DNA from: Planctomycetota bacterium | GTDB taxonomy: Bacteria; Planctomycetota; GCA-002687715; DRQF01 | DNA length: 13,356 nucleotides | Reading direction: 5' to 3' | Assembly: GCA_015485455.1 (NCBI GenBank) | Contig: WFTN01000171.1 | Location: forward strand, 1-13,356 | Shown: positions 6,138 to 13,356 of the stretch, one piece after another | Numbering within the stretch: the first letter of the stretch is position 1 | Layout of the letters: every line of letters begins with the position of its first letter | Program-made: the position numbers and the translations under genes | The notes under the pieces: generated by a model | Database searches by the model: none | The model's input: only the letters and a program-made list of their open reading frames with translations | Told to the model about the DNA's origin: nothing

Positions 6138-7510
6138 GACCCCGATTCCTCAAATAATTTTTCTAAGCCGATTCCCCGGGAACCCTTCACCAAGACAAGA
6201 TCAGCAGGCGCCGAATGATTGGCCAACCAAACACGAGCTTCCGGAACACTCTCTACCCATCCACAATCACTCTTGTCGTCACGACAGGCATCAAATGCAT
6301 CCCGCATGGCCTCGCCAACAAAAAGAAAAACCTGGATCTGGGACTTGCGGCATCGTTCCCCCAACGCCACATGATGTCCCTGGCTTGCTTCCCCCAACTC
6401 GAGCATGTCTCCCAATACCGCCACTTTACGACGATCTGAACTGGCCGTACTCAAGAACTCGATTGCTGCCCCCATCGAGGTGGGATTCGCGTTGTAGCAG
6501 TCGACAATCACACGCTGACCGTTGAGATTTCTCTCTTCCAAGCGCATGGCCGAGGGCTCTATCGTCGGAAATACCGAAGCCAAATCAGCTTCAGTCATGC
6601 CTAGGTTCTTGGCAACCACAGCAACGGCGAGAAGGTTTTCCAGATTGTGCCTTCCCAAGAGTTTTGAGCGCAAAATGGGACCGTCCTCGGACAAGCGAAA
6701 TGACACGCCGGTGTCGTTGCAGTTGGCTTCTATCCCTCGATGATCGACACTTTCTGACAAGCCATAACATTCAACTCGAGGGCCTCCGCGGACATCACGA
6801 AGCCGAGGAAGCACCGACGAAAGATGGTCATCGTCACCATTGACCAAGAGCAAGCTCTCAGCCTTCATCCCCTCGGTAATGGTGATCTTCTCAGCCAAGA
6901 CGCCGGACTCTGAACCCAAGCCCTGCAAATGGCTAGCACCTATGGAAGTGATAATCGCTATGGTCGGTTTCGCGACGGCGGTGAGGCTTGCGATTTCTCC
7001 AACTTCGCTGGTCCCCATTTCGAGAACCAGCACTTCTGTGTCCTGGGCTGCCCGGGCCAGTGTCAGAGGCAGTCCAACTCGATTGTTAAAAGAACCTTCA
7101 GCAGCGACACTGACAAAGGTCTGCCTCAACACTTGCTGCAAAGCGTCCTTTGTTGTTGTCTTGCCGTTGCTGCCGGTAATCCCAATAACAGGAATGGTCA
7201 ATCGTTCGCGAAGCCCCCCAGCCAAAGCCATAAGAGCTTGCCCTGCGTTTTCAACCAAAATCAATGGGCCTGAGCCATCAATCTGGGGATTCGGATGATG
7301 AGTGACCGCCGCACTAGCGCCCCCACGAAAGGCTTCGGATAAGAAATCCGTACCTCTGAAGTTGGCCCCATCCAAGGCAAAAAACAAGTCTCCCGTCTTG
7401 ATGCGGCGAGTATCCGTGGCAACCCCCGTTGGTGTCACTGTGTTTGTCCCCTCGGACAAGAGCTTGCCATTCATGACAGCAGCCAATTCTTCCAAAGGCA
7501 TGGCAATCAT
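6122..7510 (-). CDS. murF: UDP-MurNAc-tripeptide--D-Ala-D-Ala ligase (MurF)
   Basis: MurF adds the D-Ala-D-Ala dipeptide to the UDP-MurNAc tripeptide with ATP, completing the pentapeptide precursor in the cytoplasm. In the 462-residue form the motifs are ATDTRRIKTGDLFFAL (31-46), ATP loop GSNGKTTT (113-120), EGSFNNRVGLPLT (138-150), EMGTSEVGEI (164-173), ASHLQGLGS (192-200), GRHNLENLLA (286-295), DCYNANPTSM (337-346) and GDMLELGE (367-374), all typical of MurF. The ATG at 7510 is chosen because it forms an ATGA overlap with the murE stop and has GGGGAGGG just upstream. The frame stays open to an ATG at 7549, but the extra 13 residues are unconserved. The TAA stop lies inside ftsW. Confidence 0.95.
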   Translation of the reverse strand: MIAMPLEELAAVMNGKLLSEGTNTVTPTGVATDTRRIKTGDLFFALDGANFRGTDFLSEAFRGGASAAVTHHPNPQIDGSGPLILVENAGQALMALAGGLRERLTIPVIGITGSNGKTTTKDALQQVLRQTFVSVAAEGSFNNRVGLPLTLARAAQDTEVLVLEMGTSEVGEIASLTAVAKPTIAIITSIGASHLQGLGSESGVLAEKITITEGMKAESLLLVNGDDDHLSSVLPRLRDVRGGPRVECYGLSESVDHRGIEANCNDTGVSFRLSEDGPILRSKLLGRHNLENLLAVAVVAKNLGMTEADLASVFPTIEPSAMRLEERNLNGQRVIVDCYNANPTSMGAAIEFLSTASSDRRKVAVLGDMLELGEASQGHHVALGERCRKSQIQVFLFVGEAMRDAFDACRDDKSDCGWVESVPEARVWLANHSAPADLVLVKGSRGIGLEKLFEESGSWKPS

Positions 7511-8988
7511 GGGGCCCTCCCCTGTTTCCCGCTGCGCCAAGCACTCCATTCCTCTGCCACGAGTCGGTCACTATGGGAATAGACCTCCCCAGCCGAAACT
7601 TGGCAATCTTCATGGCCCTTTCCTGCCAAGAGGACAACGTCGTGTGCCCTGGCGTTGTCCAAGACGTGGAGAATCGCTTCTCGGCGGTTCGCCACGTATG
7701 ACACCCTTTCTGGTTGTTTCATCCCGCTCTTGATGTCCATGGCGATCTTGTCCGGATTTTCCGAACGTGGGTTGTCGTCCGTGAGCATGATGGTGTCCGC
7801 CATAATCTCGGCAATACGCCCCATAAGAGGACGTTTGCCACTGTCTCGATCCCCACCACAGCCAAACACCACATGAAGCTCACCGCCAGTCAAAGCTCGG
7901 AGAGTTCCCAACATGTTTTCGAAGGCATCCGGTGCATGGGCATAGTCCACCAGCACATCAAAGTCACAGGCCAACTCCAAGACTTCGAAGCGGCCTTCCA
8001 CATGATTAAGTGACTCAATGCCCCGAACGATGTCCGTAAGCGACGTGCCCAAGCCCCAGGCTACAGCGCTGGCCAAAAGAATGTTCGCGGCATTGTGGAC
8101 CCCAACAATCTTAGTTGCACAAGTCGCAGTCTCGCCTGCGATACTGATCTCGAGGGTCATGCCCCTCAAGTCCATGGCAAGGATCTGAGCCGAGACTTCC
8201 GCTTCATTCCCAGAGAGGGAATAGCGCAGAGTCTGACAACCCTCAGGCACCAGAGTTTCCAGCAATTGACATTCGGGAGCGTCGGCATTGAGAACAGCCC
8301 ACCCCCCCGGGCTCAAGTACTCAAGCAATCGGCGCTTCGCCGCATGATAGGCAGCAACATCCTGGTGATAATCAAGATGATCCCGCGCCATGGAGGTAAA
8401 GGCTGCTACTTGCAATGGGCAACCGCAAAGACGGTCCTGGTCGAGAGCGTGAGAGGAAACCTCTAAGGCCACGGAATCCAACCCTTCGTCATTCATTTCC
8501 CGCAAGAGCCGTTGCAAGTCCTCTGCCCCTGGAGTCGTCATCGTGGCGGTTTCAGTCCGAGAGCCAATCTGGCTGTGAATCGTTCCGATGAGACCAACCC
8601 TACGGTTTGCTGTCTTGAGAATTTCTTCGATCATGAACGTCGACGTTGTTTTTCCGTTGGTGCCAGTAACACCAATGACGTCAAGGCCCAAAGCTGGATG
8701 ATCATAGAAAGCAGCGCAGAGTTTGGCGTAGTCTGCTCGAGGATCCACTAAGGTTATGGTGGGTATGGAGGTCTGATGAAGAATGGGCCTCGAGGTGGCC
8801 AAAGCGACAGCCCCGTTATCAAGAGCATCTTGAACATAGCGTGCCCCATTAACTTGACTCCCAGCCAGAACCACAAAGAGAGAATTGGGCCTTACTGAGC
8901 GGGAATCGCAAGTGACGAAATCAATAGCTGGAGATTCAGATTCGAACTCAGGCAAGCCAGCTGATCGCAAGAGTTCGTTGAGGTTCAT
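7507..8988 (-). CDS. murE: UDP-MurNAc-L-Ala-D-Glu--meso-diaminopimelate ligase (MurE)
   Basis: MurE adds the third residue of the peptide stem. In the 493-residue form the motifs are CDSRSVRPNSLFVVLAG (27-43), ATP loop GTNGKTT (109-115), TMTTPGAEDLQRLL (149-162), EVSSHALDQ (176-184), ARDHLDYH (201-208), the carbamylated-type Lys218 in YHAAK, DYAHAPD (348-354), GDRDSGKRPLM (379-389) and GKGHED (456-461). DNPR at 405-408 is the known signature for meso-diaminopimelate rather than lysine. The ATG at 8988 starts just before the conserved N-terminal region. A GTG at 9012 would add eight residues, and neither start has a strong ribosome binding site. The TGA stop overlaps the murF ATG. It follows ftsI after a spacer of 151 to 175 bases. 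MurE makes the substrate used by MurF, the next gene. Confidence 0.95.
   Translation of the reverse strand: MNLNELLRSAGLPEFESESPAIDFVTCDSRSVRPNSLFVVLAGSQVNGARYVQDALDNGAVALATSRPILHQTSIPTITLVDPRADYAKLCAAFYDHPALGLDVIGVTGTNGKTTSTFMIEEILKTANRRVGLIGTIHSQIGSRTETATMTTPGAEDLQRLLREMNDEGLDSVALEVSSHALDQDRLCGCPLQVAAFTSMARDHLDYHQDVAAYHAAKRRLLEYLSPGGWAVLNADAPECQLLETLVPEGCQTLRYSLSGNEAEVSAQILAMDLRGMTLEISIAGETATCATKIVGVHNAANILLASAVAWGLGTSLTDIVRGIESLNHVEGRFEVLELACDFDVLVDYAHAPDAFENMLGTLRALTGGELHVVFGCGGDRDSGKRPLMGRIAEIMADTIMLTDDNPRSENPDKIAMDIKSGMKQPERVSYVANRREAILHVLDNARAHDVVLLAGKGHEDCQVSAGEVYSHSDRLVAEEWSAWRSGKQGRAP
7515..7522 (-). promoter_or_regulatory. Ribosome binding site deciding the murF start
   Basis: GGGGAGGG on the minus strand, four bases before the ATG at 7510. 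It lies within the last codons of murE and supports the ATGA-coupled start over the longer frame beginning at 7549. Confidence 0.55.
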
Positions 8989-9163
8989 CTCAATCTCAGT
9001 CGCAGTAGTCACTAATAGTCCAAAAACCAGTCAACCAAATTTCTGTAGGCCATCCCGAGAGTCGAAAGCAAAGACGTGCGTGGGACAGGAGCGATCTGAG
9101 CTTTACCCCTGTTCTTGTTGTGGGCTCCTGTGCCGTTCATCCACAACCCCTTCATGTCTCGAG
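8989..9163 (-). other. ftsI-murE spacer
   Basis: About 175 bases (151 if murE starts at the GTG at 9012) separate ftsI from murE, the longest gap between two genes of the operon. A TTGACT hexamer occurs on the minus strand near 9034-9029, but the TATTAG that follows is only 11 bases away, so it does not make a normal promoter. No hairpin with a T-run was found. It contains no supported small gene. Confidence 0.35.
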
Positions 9164-10996
9164 TCATTTAGCTTTCTCCCTTCCTTCACGATCTGGGGCC
9201 ACCCGAAGGTGCCTCAGCCCTTTCTCAATGATGTTCTTCATAGCCACCCCTGCGGTGCGACCGCCGGTCACCACCTTGCCCCTCACATTGTAGAGCCCGA
9301 CATAGATCGTAAGGCGAGGGGCTGCTACTGGCGCAATGGCAATTATCGAAGAGTTGAAGGCCCCCCGGTTCTTGCCCCACAATTGGGCGGTGCCCGTCTT
9401 CGCCCCAACATGCCAGGGGAGATCCTTCAGCAGCGTGGCTGTGCCCCGCTCAACGGTTTGCTCAAGAACGTCCAACATTCTGTCAGCAATGTCTTCTCGA
9501 ATGAGCCTCTTGGAAGAACTCCGGTTCGGCGTCGACTCCCCTCCTTTGCGAACCTCCATGACAAGCTTCGGAGCATGATAGATGCCACCGGTAGCAAAGA
9601 CGTTAAAGGTCGAAGTCAGGGCCAAAGGAGACATGGTTATTTGATGACCAAAAGGAATGGAAACACCGGGATAAATCGGTTTCTCTTCGTCGTAGCGGAT
9701 TCGCTGGCCGTTCTTAGCCCCATGAAGATAAATCTGAGGCTCTTTTTGCAAGCCCAATTCACGAATCGAATCGACGAGTTTCCTGAAACCCATTTTTTCG
9801 AATCCAATGATCGCCATACCAACGTTGGAGCTCATGATAATGATCTCTTCCACAGACATGGACTGTCCATAAGAATGACTGTCCGAAACCGTCCGCGCCC
9901 GAGACTTGCTGCGAAACACCCGCCGACCATGGTTAACGTCAATGATTTGTCCCCAGGAGACACAACCCTTCTGAATCGCCATGGCTAAGAAAAGAGGTTT
10001 AATGGTCGAGCCCGGTTCATAAGTCCCAGCCACAGGAAAGCAAGGAGCGATTGGGTTCTTGGGCTTCCCCTTCACTGGTTTCTCATAACTCGCCATTGCC
10101 AGAATCTCGGCAGTATTGCTGTCGAGAATGAGCACTGAGCCACTGTGACAACCGACTTGGGCGCAAATCGCTTTCAGCTCATCTCTGGCAATCTGCTGAA
10201 GATCAACATCGATGGTGATGTGAACGTCGTAGCCTTCTTTCGGGACTTTTAGCCAGCGCCCTTTGAGATCCAATTCATGGCCATGACCGTCCTTCTCGCA
10301 GGTGTATCGACCCTTTTCGGCGGAAAGAAAACGATCCATGGACAATTCAAGGCCAGCACGCCCCGCCACAACTCCGTTTGATTCTTTGGTTTCCCCTACG
10401 AAGCCCACAATTTCCGTGACAAGTTCCCCCTCTGGGTAGACACGGGTGGCTTCCGGGATGAACCCAAAATTGGCGATACGGCGGTTGGCCATAACTTTTC
10501 GAATATAGTCCACTTGCCAAGGTGTCACCCCTTCCAGGAGTTTGATTCCCCGCTTGCAATAGACTTTCTCTTTGCCGTCCACAACCTTCGTGTAGAAGCC
10601 ATTCTGAGCTTTGTCCAAAAAATCCATGGGCTTATGAGGAATATCCAAATCATCCAGGACGCCACAGAGCACGCCTATGCGCTGAGAGATCGAAAGTGGT
10701 TTTGCTTTCTTGTCCCTGGGCTTGTGTCCGGGATACATGTCCAACAAGAGTTCGAAAGTATCGAAGCCGAGAGCCAATGCTTTGCCATGACGATCAAAAA
10801 TACCAGCCCGGGCAGGTCTTTCGAATTGAGAGGCACCGATGCGATGTTTCGATCGTGTCTGAAATCCTTGTTGGGTCTTCCCGTGATCAGCCGCTTCAGT
10901 AACTTGGACATGATAGAGACGAGCAGCTAAGACGGCATACATCGCGCATAAGACCAGCGAAATCCGAATAACTTGTTTTGACCTGCCAGATGGCAT
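9164..10996 (-). CDS. ftsI: Septal peptidoglycan transpeptidase (FtsI / PBP3, class B PBP)
   Basis: FtsI crosslinks septal peptidoglycan outside the inner membrane and works with FtsW. The 610 residues comprise a cytoplasmic basic start (PSGRSKQ), a membrane anchor (about 9-29), the class B dimerisation region with RAGIFDRHGKALA (63-75), YPEGELVTEIVGFVGE (187-202) and GRAGLELSMDRFL (212-224), and a C-terminal penicillin-binding domain. The active-site triads are visible: SxxK in EPGSTIKP (catalytic Ser330, Lys333), SxN as SSN (389-391) and KTG in GAKTGTAQ (533-535). No PASTA domains follow, in contrast to many Gram-positive homologues. The length is close to that of E. coli FtsI. The ATG at 10996 has GAGG six bases upstream and lies 13 bases after the ftsL stop. 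Its place between ftsL and murE is the standard dcw order. Confidence 0.95.
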   Translation of the reverse strand: MPSGRSKQVIRISLVLCAMYAVLAARLYHVQVTEAADHGKTQQGFQTRSKHRIGASQFERPARAGIFDRHGKALALGFDTFELLLDMYPGHKPRDKKAKPLSISQRIGVLCGVLDDLDIPHKPMDFLDKAQNGFYTKVVDGKEKVYCKRGIKLLEGVTPWQVDYIRKVMANRRIANFGFIPEATRVYPEGELVTEIVGFVGETKESNGVVAGRAGLELSMDRFLSAEKGRYTCEKDGHGHELDLKGRWLKVPKEGYDVHITIDVDLQQIARDELKAICAQVGCHSGSVLILDSNTAEILAMASYEKPVKGKPKNPIAPCFPVAGTYEPGSTIKPLFLAMAIQKGCVSWGQIIDVNHGRRVFRSKSRARTVSDSHSYGQSMSVEEIIIMSSNVGMAIIGFEKMGFRKLVDSIRELGLQKEPQIYLHGAKNGQRIRYDEEKPIYPGVSIPFGHQITMSPLALTSTFNVFATGGIYHAPKLVMEVRKGGESTPNRSSSKRLIREDIADRMLDVLEQTVERGTATLLKDLPWHVGAKTGTAQLWGKNRGAFNSSIIAIAPVAAPRLTIYVGLYNVRGKVVTGGRTAGVAMKNIIEKGLRHLRVAPDREGREKAK

Positions 10997-11009
10997 GGCT
11001 GACCTCGTC

Positions 11010-11303
11010 TCAATCGGCTCCCCGAGCCGTGTTATCTAATCTCGTTCCAACAACCACAACTGCCACGTTGCGTTCCAAACCATCGAGCCCCAACTGCGCC
11101 GCCGATTCCGACAATTCTGCAGGTCGACTGCGGGCGGCCAGATCAGCCTTCCGCATATGAATGCGATTTTTCATCGCTGCGGTTTCCTGGCGGAGCTGAT
11201 AGATTTCATAGGCCTCTGCTACCACGGCTGACTCCAGCCAAATGGTGTAAACTAAGACACCAAAAACTGACATCACTGCGAGTACAAAGGCAGCAACTCT
11301 CAT
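11010..11303 (-). CDS. ftsL: FtsL-like cell division protein
   Basis: A 97-residue bitopic protein. It has one hydrophobic segment at about 3-24 and then a heptad-like, charged stretch of about 28-62 (AEAYEIYQLRQETAAMKNRIHMRK) likely to form a coiled coil. FtsL proteins share little sequence and are recognised by this layout and by their place between rsmH and ftsI, both seen here. FtsL forms a complex with FtsB and FtsQ that activates FtsWI at the septum. The ATG at 11303 overlaps the rsmH stop as ATGA, so translation is probably coupled. The cytoplasmic N-terminus is almost absent, which is short compared with E. coli FtsL. The call rests more on position and topology than on sequence. Confidence 0.8.
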   Translation of the reverse strand: MRVAAFVLAVMSVFGVLVYTIWLESAVVAEAYEIYQLRQETAAMKNRIHMRKADLAARSRPAELSESAAQLGLDGLERNVAVVVVGTRLDNTARGAD

Positions 11304-12205
11304 TTTAGGCCCCCCCCTTTCTCGAATGCGCGCAACCGAGCACTCCGGCTCCGAGGATTGCGCGCCAACTCTTCAGCACTGGCCGTGATCGGTTTCTTGG
11401 TCACCACATTCCCAAAGCCGCTCATGACCCCGTCCCGAAAGGCTTGCTTGACGATCCTATCCTCCAGAGAGTGAAAGCTAATGACCACCAATCGGCCTTG
11501 CGGTTTCAATCTCTGAATCAAGACTGGCAGGATTCGGCTCAATGAACCCAACTCATCATTGACCGCAATACGAAGCGCTTGAAACACCCGGGTTGCGGGG
11601 TGAGTTTTCTTACCACCTCCGCCCGTGACACTCCGCACCAACTCAGCCAATTCCTTTGTGGTCGTGAGCCGAATCCTCCGTCTCACTTCGACAATTTTCT
11701 TTGCAATCAAACGAGCTTTCGGCTCTTCTCCATACTCGAAAAAGATGCGCTCCAGCTCCTCAACTTTCGATGAGGCCAACCATTGAGCAGCGGTCCTGCG
11801 AACCTCTGGGGACATGCGCATGTCCAGTGGACCGGACTTAGCAAAAGAGAAGCCCCGCTCCGCATCATCGATTTGCATGGATGACACACCAATGTCCATG
11901 AGGGCTCCATCAATCTCAGAGCACTTGTGTTTGTCCAACTGCCTCCCGGCATTGGCGAAATTAGCTTTCACAAGTACAAGTTGCTCTTCGAATTCGGCAA
12001 GTCTCTTACCAGCAATTGACAAGGCCACCGGATCTTGATCAAAGGCAATAAGACGACCGGTAGAACCAATCGTTCGGAGAATCCGTTCACTGTGGCCCCC
12101 AGCACCCAAGGTCAGATCGCAGACATGATCCCCAGCTTTGAGGGCGAGAAACTCCAGGGCTTCGTCCGCTAAGACCGATACATGCCCAAAATCCTCACTA
12201 CTCAT
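11300..12205 (-). CDS. rsmH: 16S rRNA m4C1402 methyltransferase (RsmH/MraW)
   Basis: RsmH transfers a methyl group from S-adenosylmethionine to N4 of C1402 in 16S rRNA, in the decoding centre. The 301 residues match the family length. Motifs seen: HVSVLADEALEFL (8-20), the SAM-binding DLTLGAGGHSERIL (30-43), AFDQDP (54-59), DGALMDIGVSS (99-109), GPLDMRM (125-131), GEEPKARLIAKKIV (159-172), HPATRVFQALRIAVNDEL (202-219), ISFHSLEDRIVK (242-253) and the C-terminal RSRSARLRAFEK. The ATG at 12205 overlaps the end of mraZ by eight bases and has GAGGT just upstream. It sits second in the cluster, as in most bacteria. Confidence 0.97.
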   Translation of the reverse strand: MSSEDFGHVSVLADEALEFLALKAGDHVCDLTLGAGGHSERILRTIGSTGRLIAFDQDPVALSIAGKRLAEFEEQLVLVKANFANAGRQLDKHKCSEIDGALMDIGVSSMQIDDAERGFSFAKSGPLDMRMSPEVRRTAAQWLASSKVEELERIFFEYGEEPKARLIAKKIVEVRRRIRLTTTKELAELVRSVTGGGGKKTHPATRVFQALRIAVNDELGSLSRILPVLIQRLKPQGRLVVISFHSLEDRIVKQAFRDGVMSGFGNVVTKKPITASAEELARNPRSRSARLRAFEKGGGLK

Positions 12206-12728
12206 CGACCTCAGAACCTTGTTTTTTTCGTTCCAGAGCTTGATCGCTCAAACGCTGATCTGCCCTTTGCATGACCTTCTGGAACTTCTCTGCCAACTTT
12301 TTCGCCGTGGCTTTCTGAGTTTCAACCTCCCAGATTTCCACCCGCTGGCGAGATCCAATGAGCATAACTTCATCTTTATGCTTGATTCCCAGCTTCTCCA
12401 GGAGGAAACTAGGGATCGTGATCCGATTCGATTTATCAGTCGTGACCAGAACAAAAGCCGCATTAAACATGCTCATGGCCAGACGTTCTTCTTCAGTAAC
12501 CCCAACGACGGACTCCGTCGCATCTAGGTAGGCCTCATGCTGCTCTTCCGTATGCAAATAGAGACAGTACCCCCTGGGACACCCCACATAGAAGTCGACA
12601 GGTCGATGCACAGGGCTCTCACCGGGCAAGGGAGCAGGCACACCAGCCCCCTCTCGTACCCGAGCAGGGATGGTAATCCGTCCCTTCTGGTCCACCGTAA
12701 GCGTGTTGGACAGGCGGCCCAGCAGCAT
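12198..12728 (-). CDS. mraZ: MraZ transcriptional regulator
   Basis: MraZ is an AbrB-like DNA-binding protein that assembles into rings and usually represses the dcw operon it heads. The 176-residue form has both SpoVT-AbrB repeats with their DxxxR signatures: DQKGR followed by ITIP (13-21) and DKSNR followed by ITIP (98-106). VEIWE (130-134) is the usual end of the second repeat. The family is typically about 140-150 residues. Here a proline-rich insertion (about 29-44, GVPAPLPGESPVHRPV) and a lysine- and glutamine-rich C-terminal tail (about 138-176) account for the extra length. The ATG at 12728 starts at the conserved MLLGRLSNTL and has GAGGAG ten bases upstream. The frame stays open to an ATG at 12800, but those 24 residues are not family-like. 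It overlaps rsmH by eight bases. Confidence 0.93.
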   Translation of the reverse strand: MLLGRLSNTLTVDQKGRITIPARVREGAGVPAPLPGESPVHRPVDFYVGCPRGYCLYLHTEEQHEAYLDATESVVGVTEEERLAMSMFNAAFVLVTTDKSNRITIPSFLLEKLGIKHKDEVMLIGSRQRVEIWEVETQKATAKKLAEKFQKVMQRADQRLSDQALERKKQGSEVDE

Positions 12729-12738
12729 CGACTCATCA

Positions 12739-12744
12739 CTCCTC
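12739..12744 (-). promoter_or_regulatory. Ribosome binding site deciding the mraZ start
   Basis: GAGGAG on the minus strand, ten bases before the ATG at 12728. It supports the family-like 176-residue start over the longer open frame. Confidence 0.5.
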
Positions 12745-13075
12745 AAATCGGCAGCCACCACTTGACCACCTTTTCTCCCCAACAGGGCTCCCACTCTCAC
12801 ATGGGTTCCCAGATTGAGACACCAGGTCCAACCCTCCGGCTGGCGCTTGTTTCAGAATCAAGGAATCGGAAGCCTTCAGGTTCCGCTGTCAAAAGACAGT
12901 CCCAGGAGCCGGCGTTAACCAACTTCCCGATCTTTCCTCCACTCGGGGTGAAACCACCACAGTCCACCCATTTTCAATTTTCAAGCATTTTGACATCAGA
13001 TCGACCCTCATCGACACTGATCCCCCTGGACACCCACAAATCTACACCTGACTTTCAGCAGTGTCCAGTTCGAAT

Positions 13076-13164
13076 CCCCAACAACTCAAACAGGAATTCC
13101 CCAAGTTCTGGGCAATACACCAGATAAAAGGGTTCCCCAGACTCAAAACCCCAAGATCGTGGGG
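13076..13164. promoter_or_regulatory. Cluster of CCCCA/TGGGG elements, candidate MraZ operator
   Basis: CCCCA occurs at 13076-13080, 13099-13103, 13135-13139 and 13149-13153. On the other strand sense, TGGG/TGGGG follows at 13109-13112 and 13160-13164. This produces two inverted repeats, CCCA-AGTTC-TGGG (13100-13112) and CCCCA-AGATCG-TGGGG (13149-13164). Known MraZ operators in proteobacteria are TGGG-containing direct repeats about ten bases apart just before mraZ. The core sequence matches here, but the spacing (23, 36 and 14 bases) and the inverted arrangement do not. The assignment to MraZ is therefore tentative. Confidence 0.3.
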
Positions 13165-13194
13165 GCCAACCTGTGCAAACGCTCAAATTATTCT

Positions 13195-13223
13195 TTGACT
13201 TTTATTTGGAAGGCGGATTTATT
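13195..13223 (+). promoter_or_regulatory. Weak sigma70-like promoter, rightward
   Basis: TTGACT (13195-13200) and TTTATT (13218-13223) are 17 bases apart and lie in an AT-rich block. The match to the -35 box is five of six, to the -10 box four of six. It points to the divergent reading frame that starts about 69 bases downstream. Confidence 0.3.
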
Positions 13224-13291
13224 GTCCGGATTTCCTCGCCCCACGTCCCCACTCCGTAGCCAAATTTGATTGAGAGCCTTAAGATCCGACC

Positions 13292-13356
13292 ATGCTGAAC
13301 ATCCTAGATCAAAATGGAAATCCTGCTTTGGGCCCTCTCTTGAGCCAACTCAGGCA
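13292..13356 (+). CDS. 5' fragment of an unidentified divergent gene
   Basis: An open frame starting MLNILDQNGNPALGPLL runs off the right edge after 21 codons. An in-frame TAA twelve bases before the ATG closes the frame upstream, and a weak promoter lies about 70 bases before it. There is no clear ribosome binding site. The residue mix looks protein-like, but the fragment is too short to assign. It would be divergent from the dcw operon. Confidence 0.35.
   Translation, partial: MLNILDQNGNPALGPLLSQLR

Larger units (their letters stand above)
12729..13291. other. Control region upstream of the dcw operon
   Basis: About 560 bases with no supported gene, between mraZ and a probable divergent gene. 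It holds a 14-base hairpin CTGTC-AAAA-GACAG (12886-12899). A CCCCA/TGGGG cluster occupies 13076-13164, a perfect palindrome GGAATTCC lies at 13093-13100, and an AT-rich block at 13187-13223 could carry promoters in both directions. CCCCAC is repeated eight bases apart at 13239-13244 and 13247-13252. A minus-strand TTGACA occurs at 12892-12887 but lacks a matching -10. The leader of mraZ is therefore probably several hundred bases long, or an unrecognised promoter lies closer. Confidence 0.5.

Noticed and set aside
9007..9045. TTGACT with a downstream TATTAG as an internal promoter for murE
   Set aside because: The spacing between the boxes is only 11 bases. Other pairings give poor -35 matches.
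8885..9988. 367-codon plus-strand open frame opposite ftsI and murE
   Set aside because: It lies antisense to two clear genes whose active-site motifs are intact, and its translation shows no family motif.
12860..12892. TTGACA as the -35 box of an mraZ promoter
   Set aside because: No acceptable -10 sequence lies 15-19 bases downstream, and the hexamer is part of a CTGTC-TTTT-GACAG hairpin.
12900..12970. GGAGGAAAG on the minus strand, resembling the conserved start region of RNase P RNA
   Set aside because: The following bases diverge from the conserved GTCCGGGCT core, and no other rnpB element was found in the mraZ upstream region.
13061..13083. GTTCGAATCC resembling a tRNA T-loop
   Set aside because: The flanking bases do not form a T-stem, with mismatches at the second and third pairs, and no acceptor or anticodon arm is present.
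12537..13127. Long plus-strand open frame antisense to mraZ
   Set aside because: It runs opposite to a well-supported mraZ, is rich in Pro, Ser and Gln with no recognisable domain, and has no convincing ribosome binding site.
13305..13356. Minus-strand frame entering from the right edge and ending in TAG near 13306
   Set aside because: It spans only about 17 codons with no recognisable end of a gene, and it conflicts with the divergent plus-strand frame.

Overview
The window holds most of a division and cell wall (dcw) cluster, all transcribed on the minus strand. In transcription order, from right to left, it reads mraZ, rsmH, ftsL, ftsI, murE, murF, ftsW, a LysM-domain gene, a GT-C type membrane glycosyltransferase gene, murC and murB. 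The host is a bacterium that makes peptidoglycan. The MurE carries the DNPR motif linked to meso-diaminopimelate, and the proteins resemble those of diderm (Gram-negative type) lineages. The MurC substrate motif EACEFNRSF, in place of the usual EADESD-type sequence, recalls planctomycete-like MurC proteins. I treat that as a weak hint and do not place the organism further.

Right end (12729-13356): about 560 bases without a supported gene. It contains a cluster of CCCCA/TGGGG elements, two of them arranged as inverted repeats, and a weak rightward promoter. A divergent gene fragment on the plus strand starts at 13292. The main operon is probably controlled from here, perhaps by MraZ itself.

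Centre (4947-12728): mraZ/rsmH overlap by 8 bases, rsmH/ftsL by ATGA, murE/murF by ATGA and murF/ftsW by 16 bases. This implies translational coupling. RsmH methylates 16S rRNA. FtsL, FtsI and FtsW belong to the septal peptidoglycan synthase complex. MurE and MurF add the third residue and the D-Ala-D-Ala dipeptide to the UDP-MurNAc peptide.

Left part (256-4778): the slots where mraY, murD and murG normally lie are empty. murF is followed directly by ftsW. Between ftsW and murC, the usual place of murG, sit a membrane-anchored double-LysM protein and a 507-residue GT39/ArnT-like membrane glycosyltransferase. murC and murB follow, and murB uses a TTG start inside the end of murC.

Left end (1-255): a 220-base gap with small hairpins and a repeated GGGGAC motif, then the first 11 codons of another leftward gene. 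The most notable feature is the rearranged cluster with its two unusual insertions. No mobile element, CRISPR array, tRNA or rRNA is visible.
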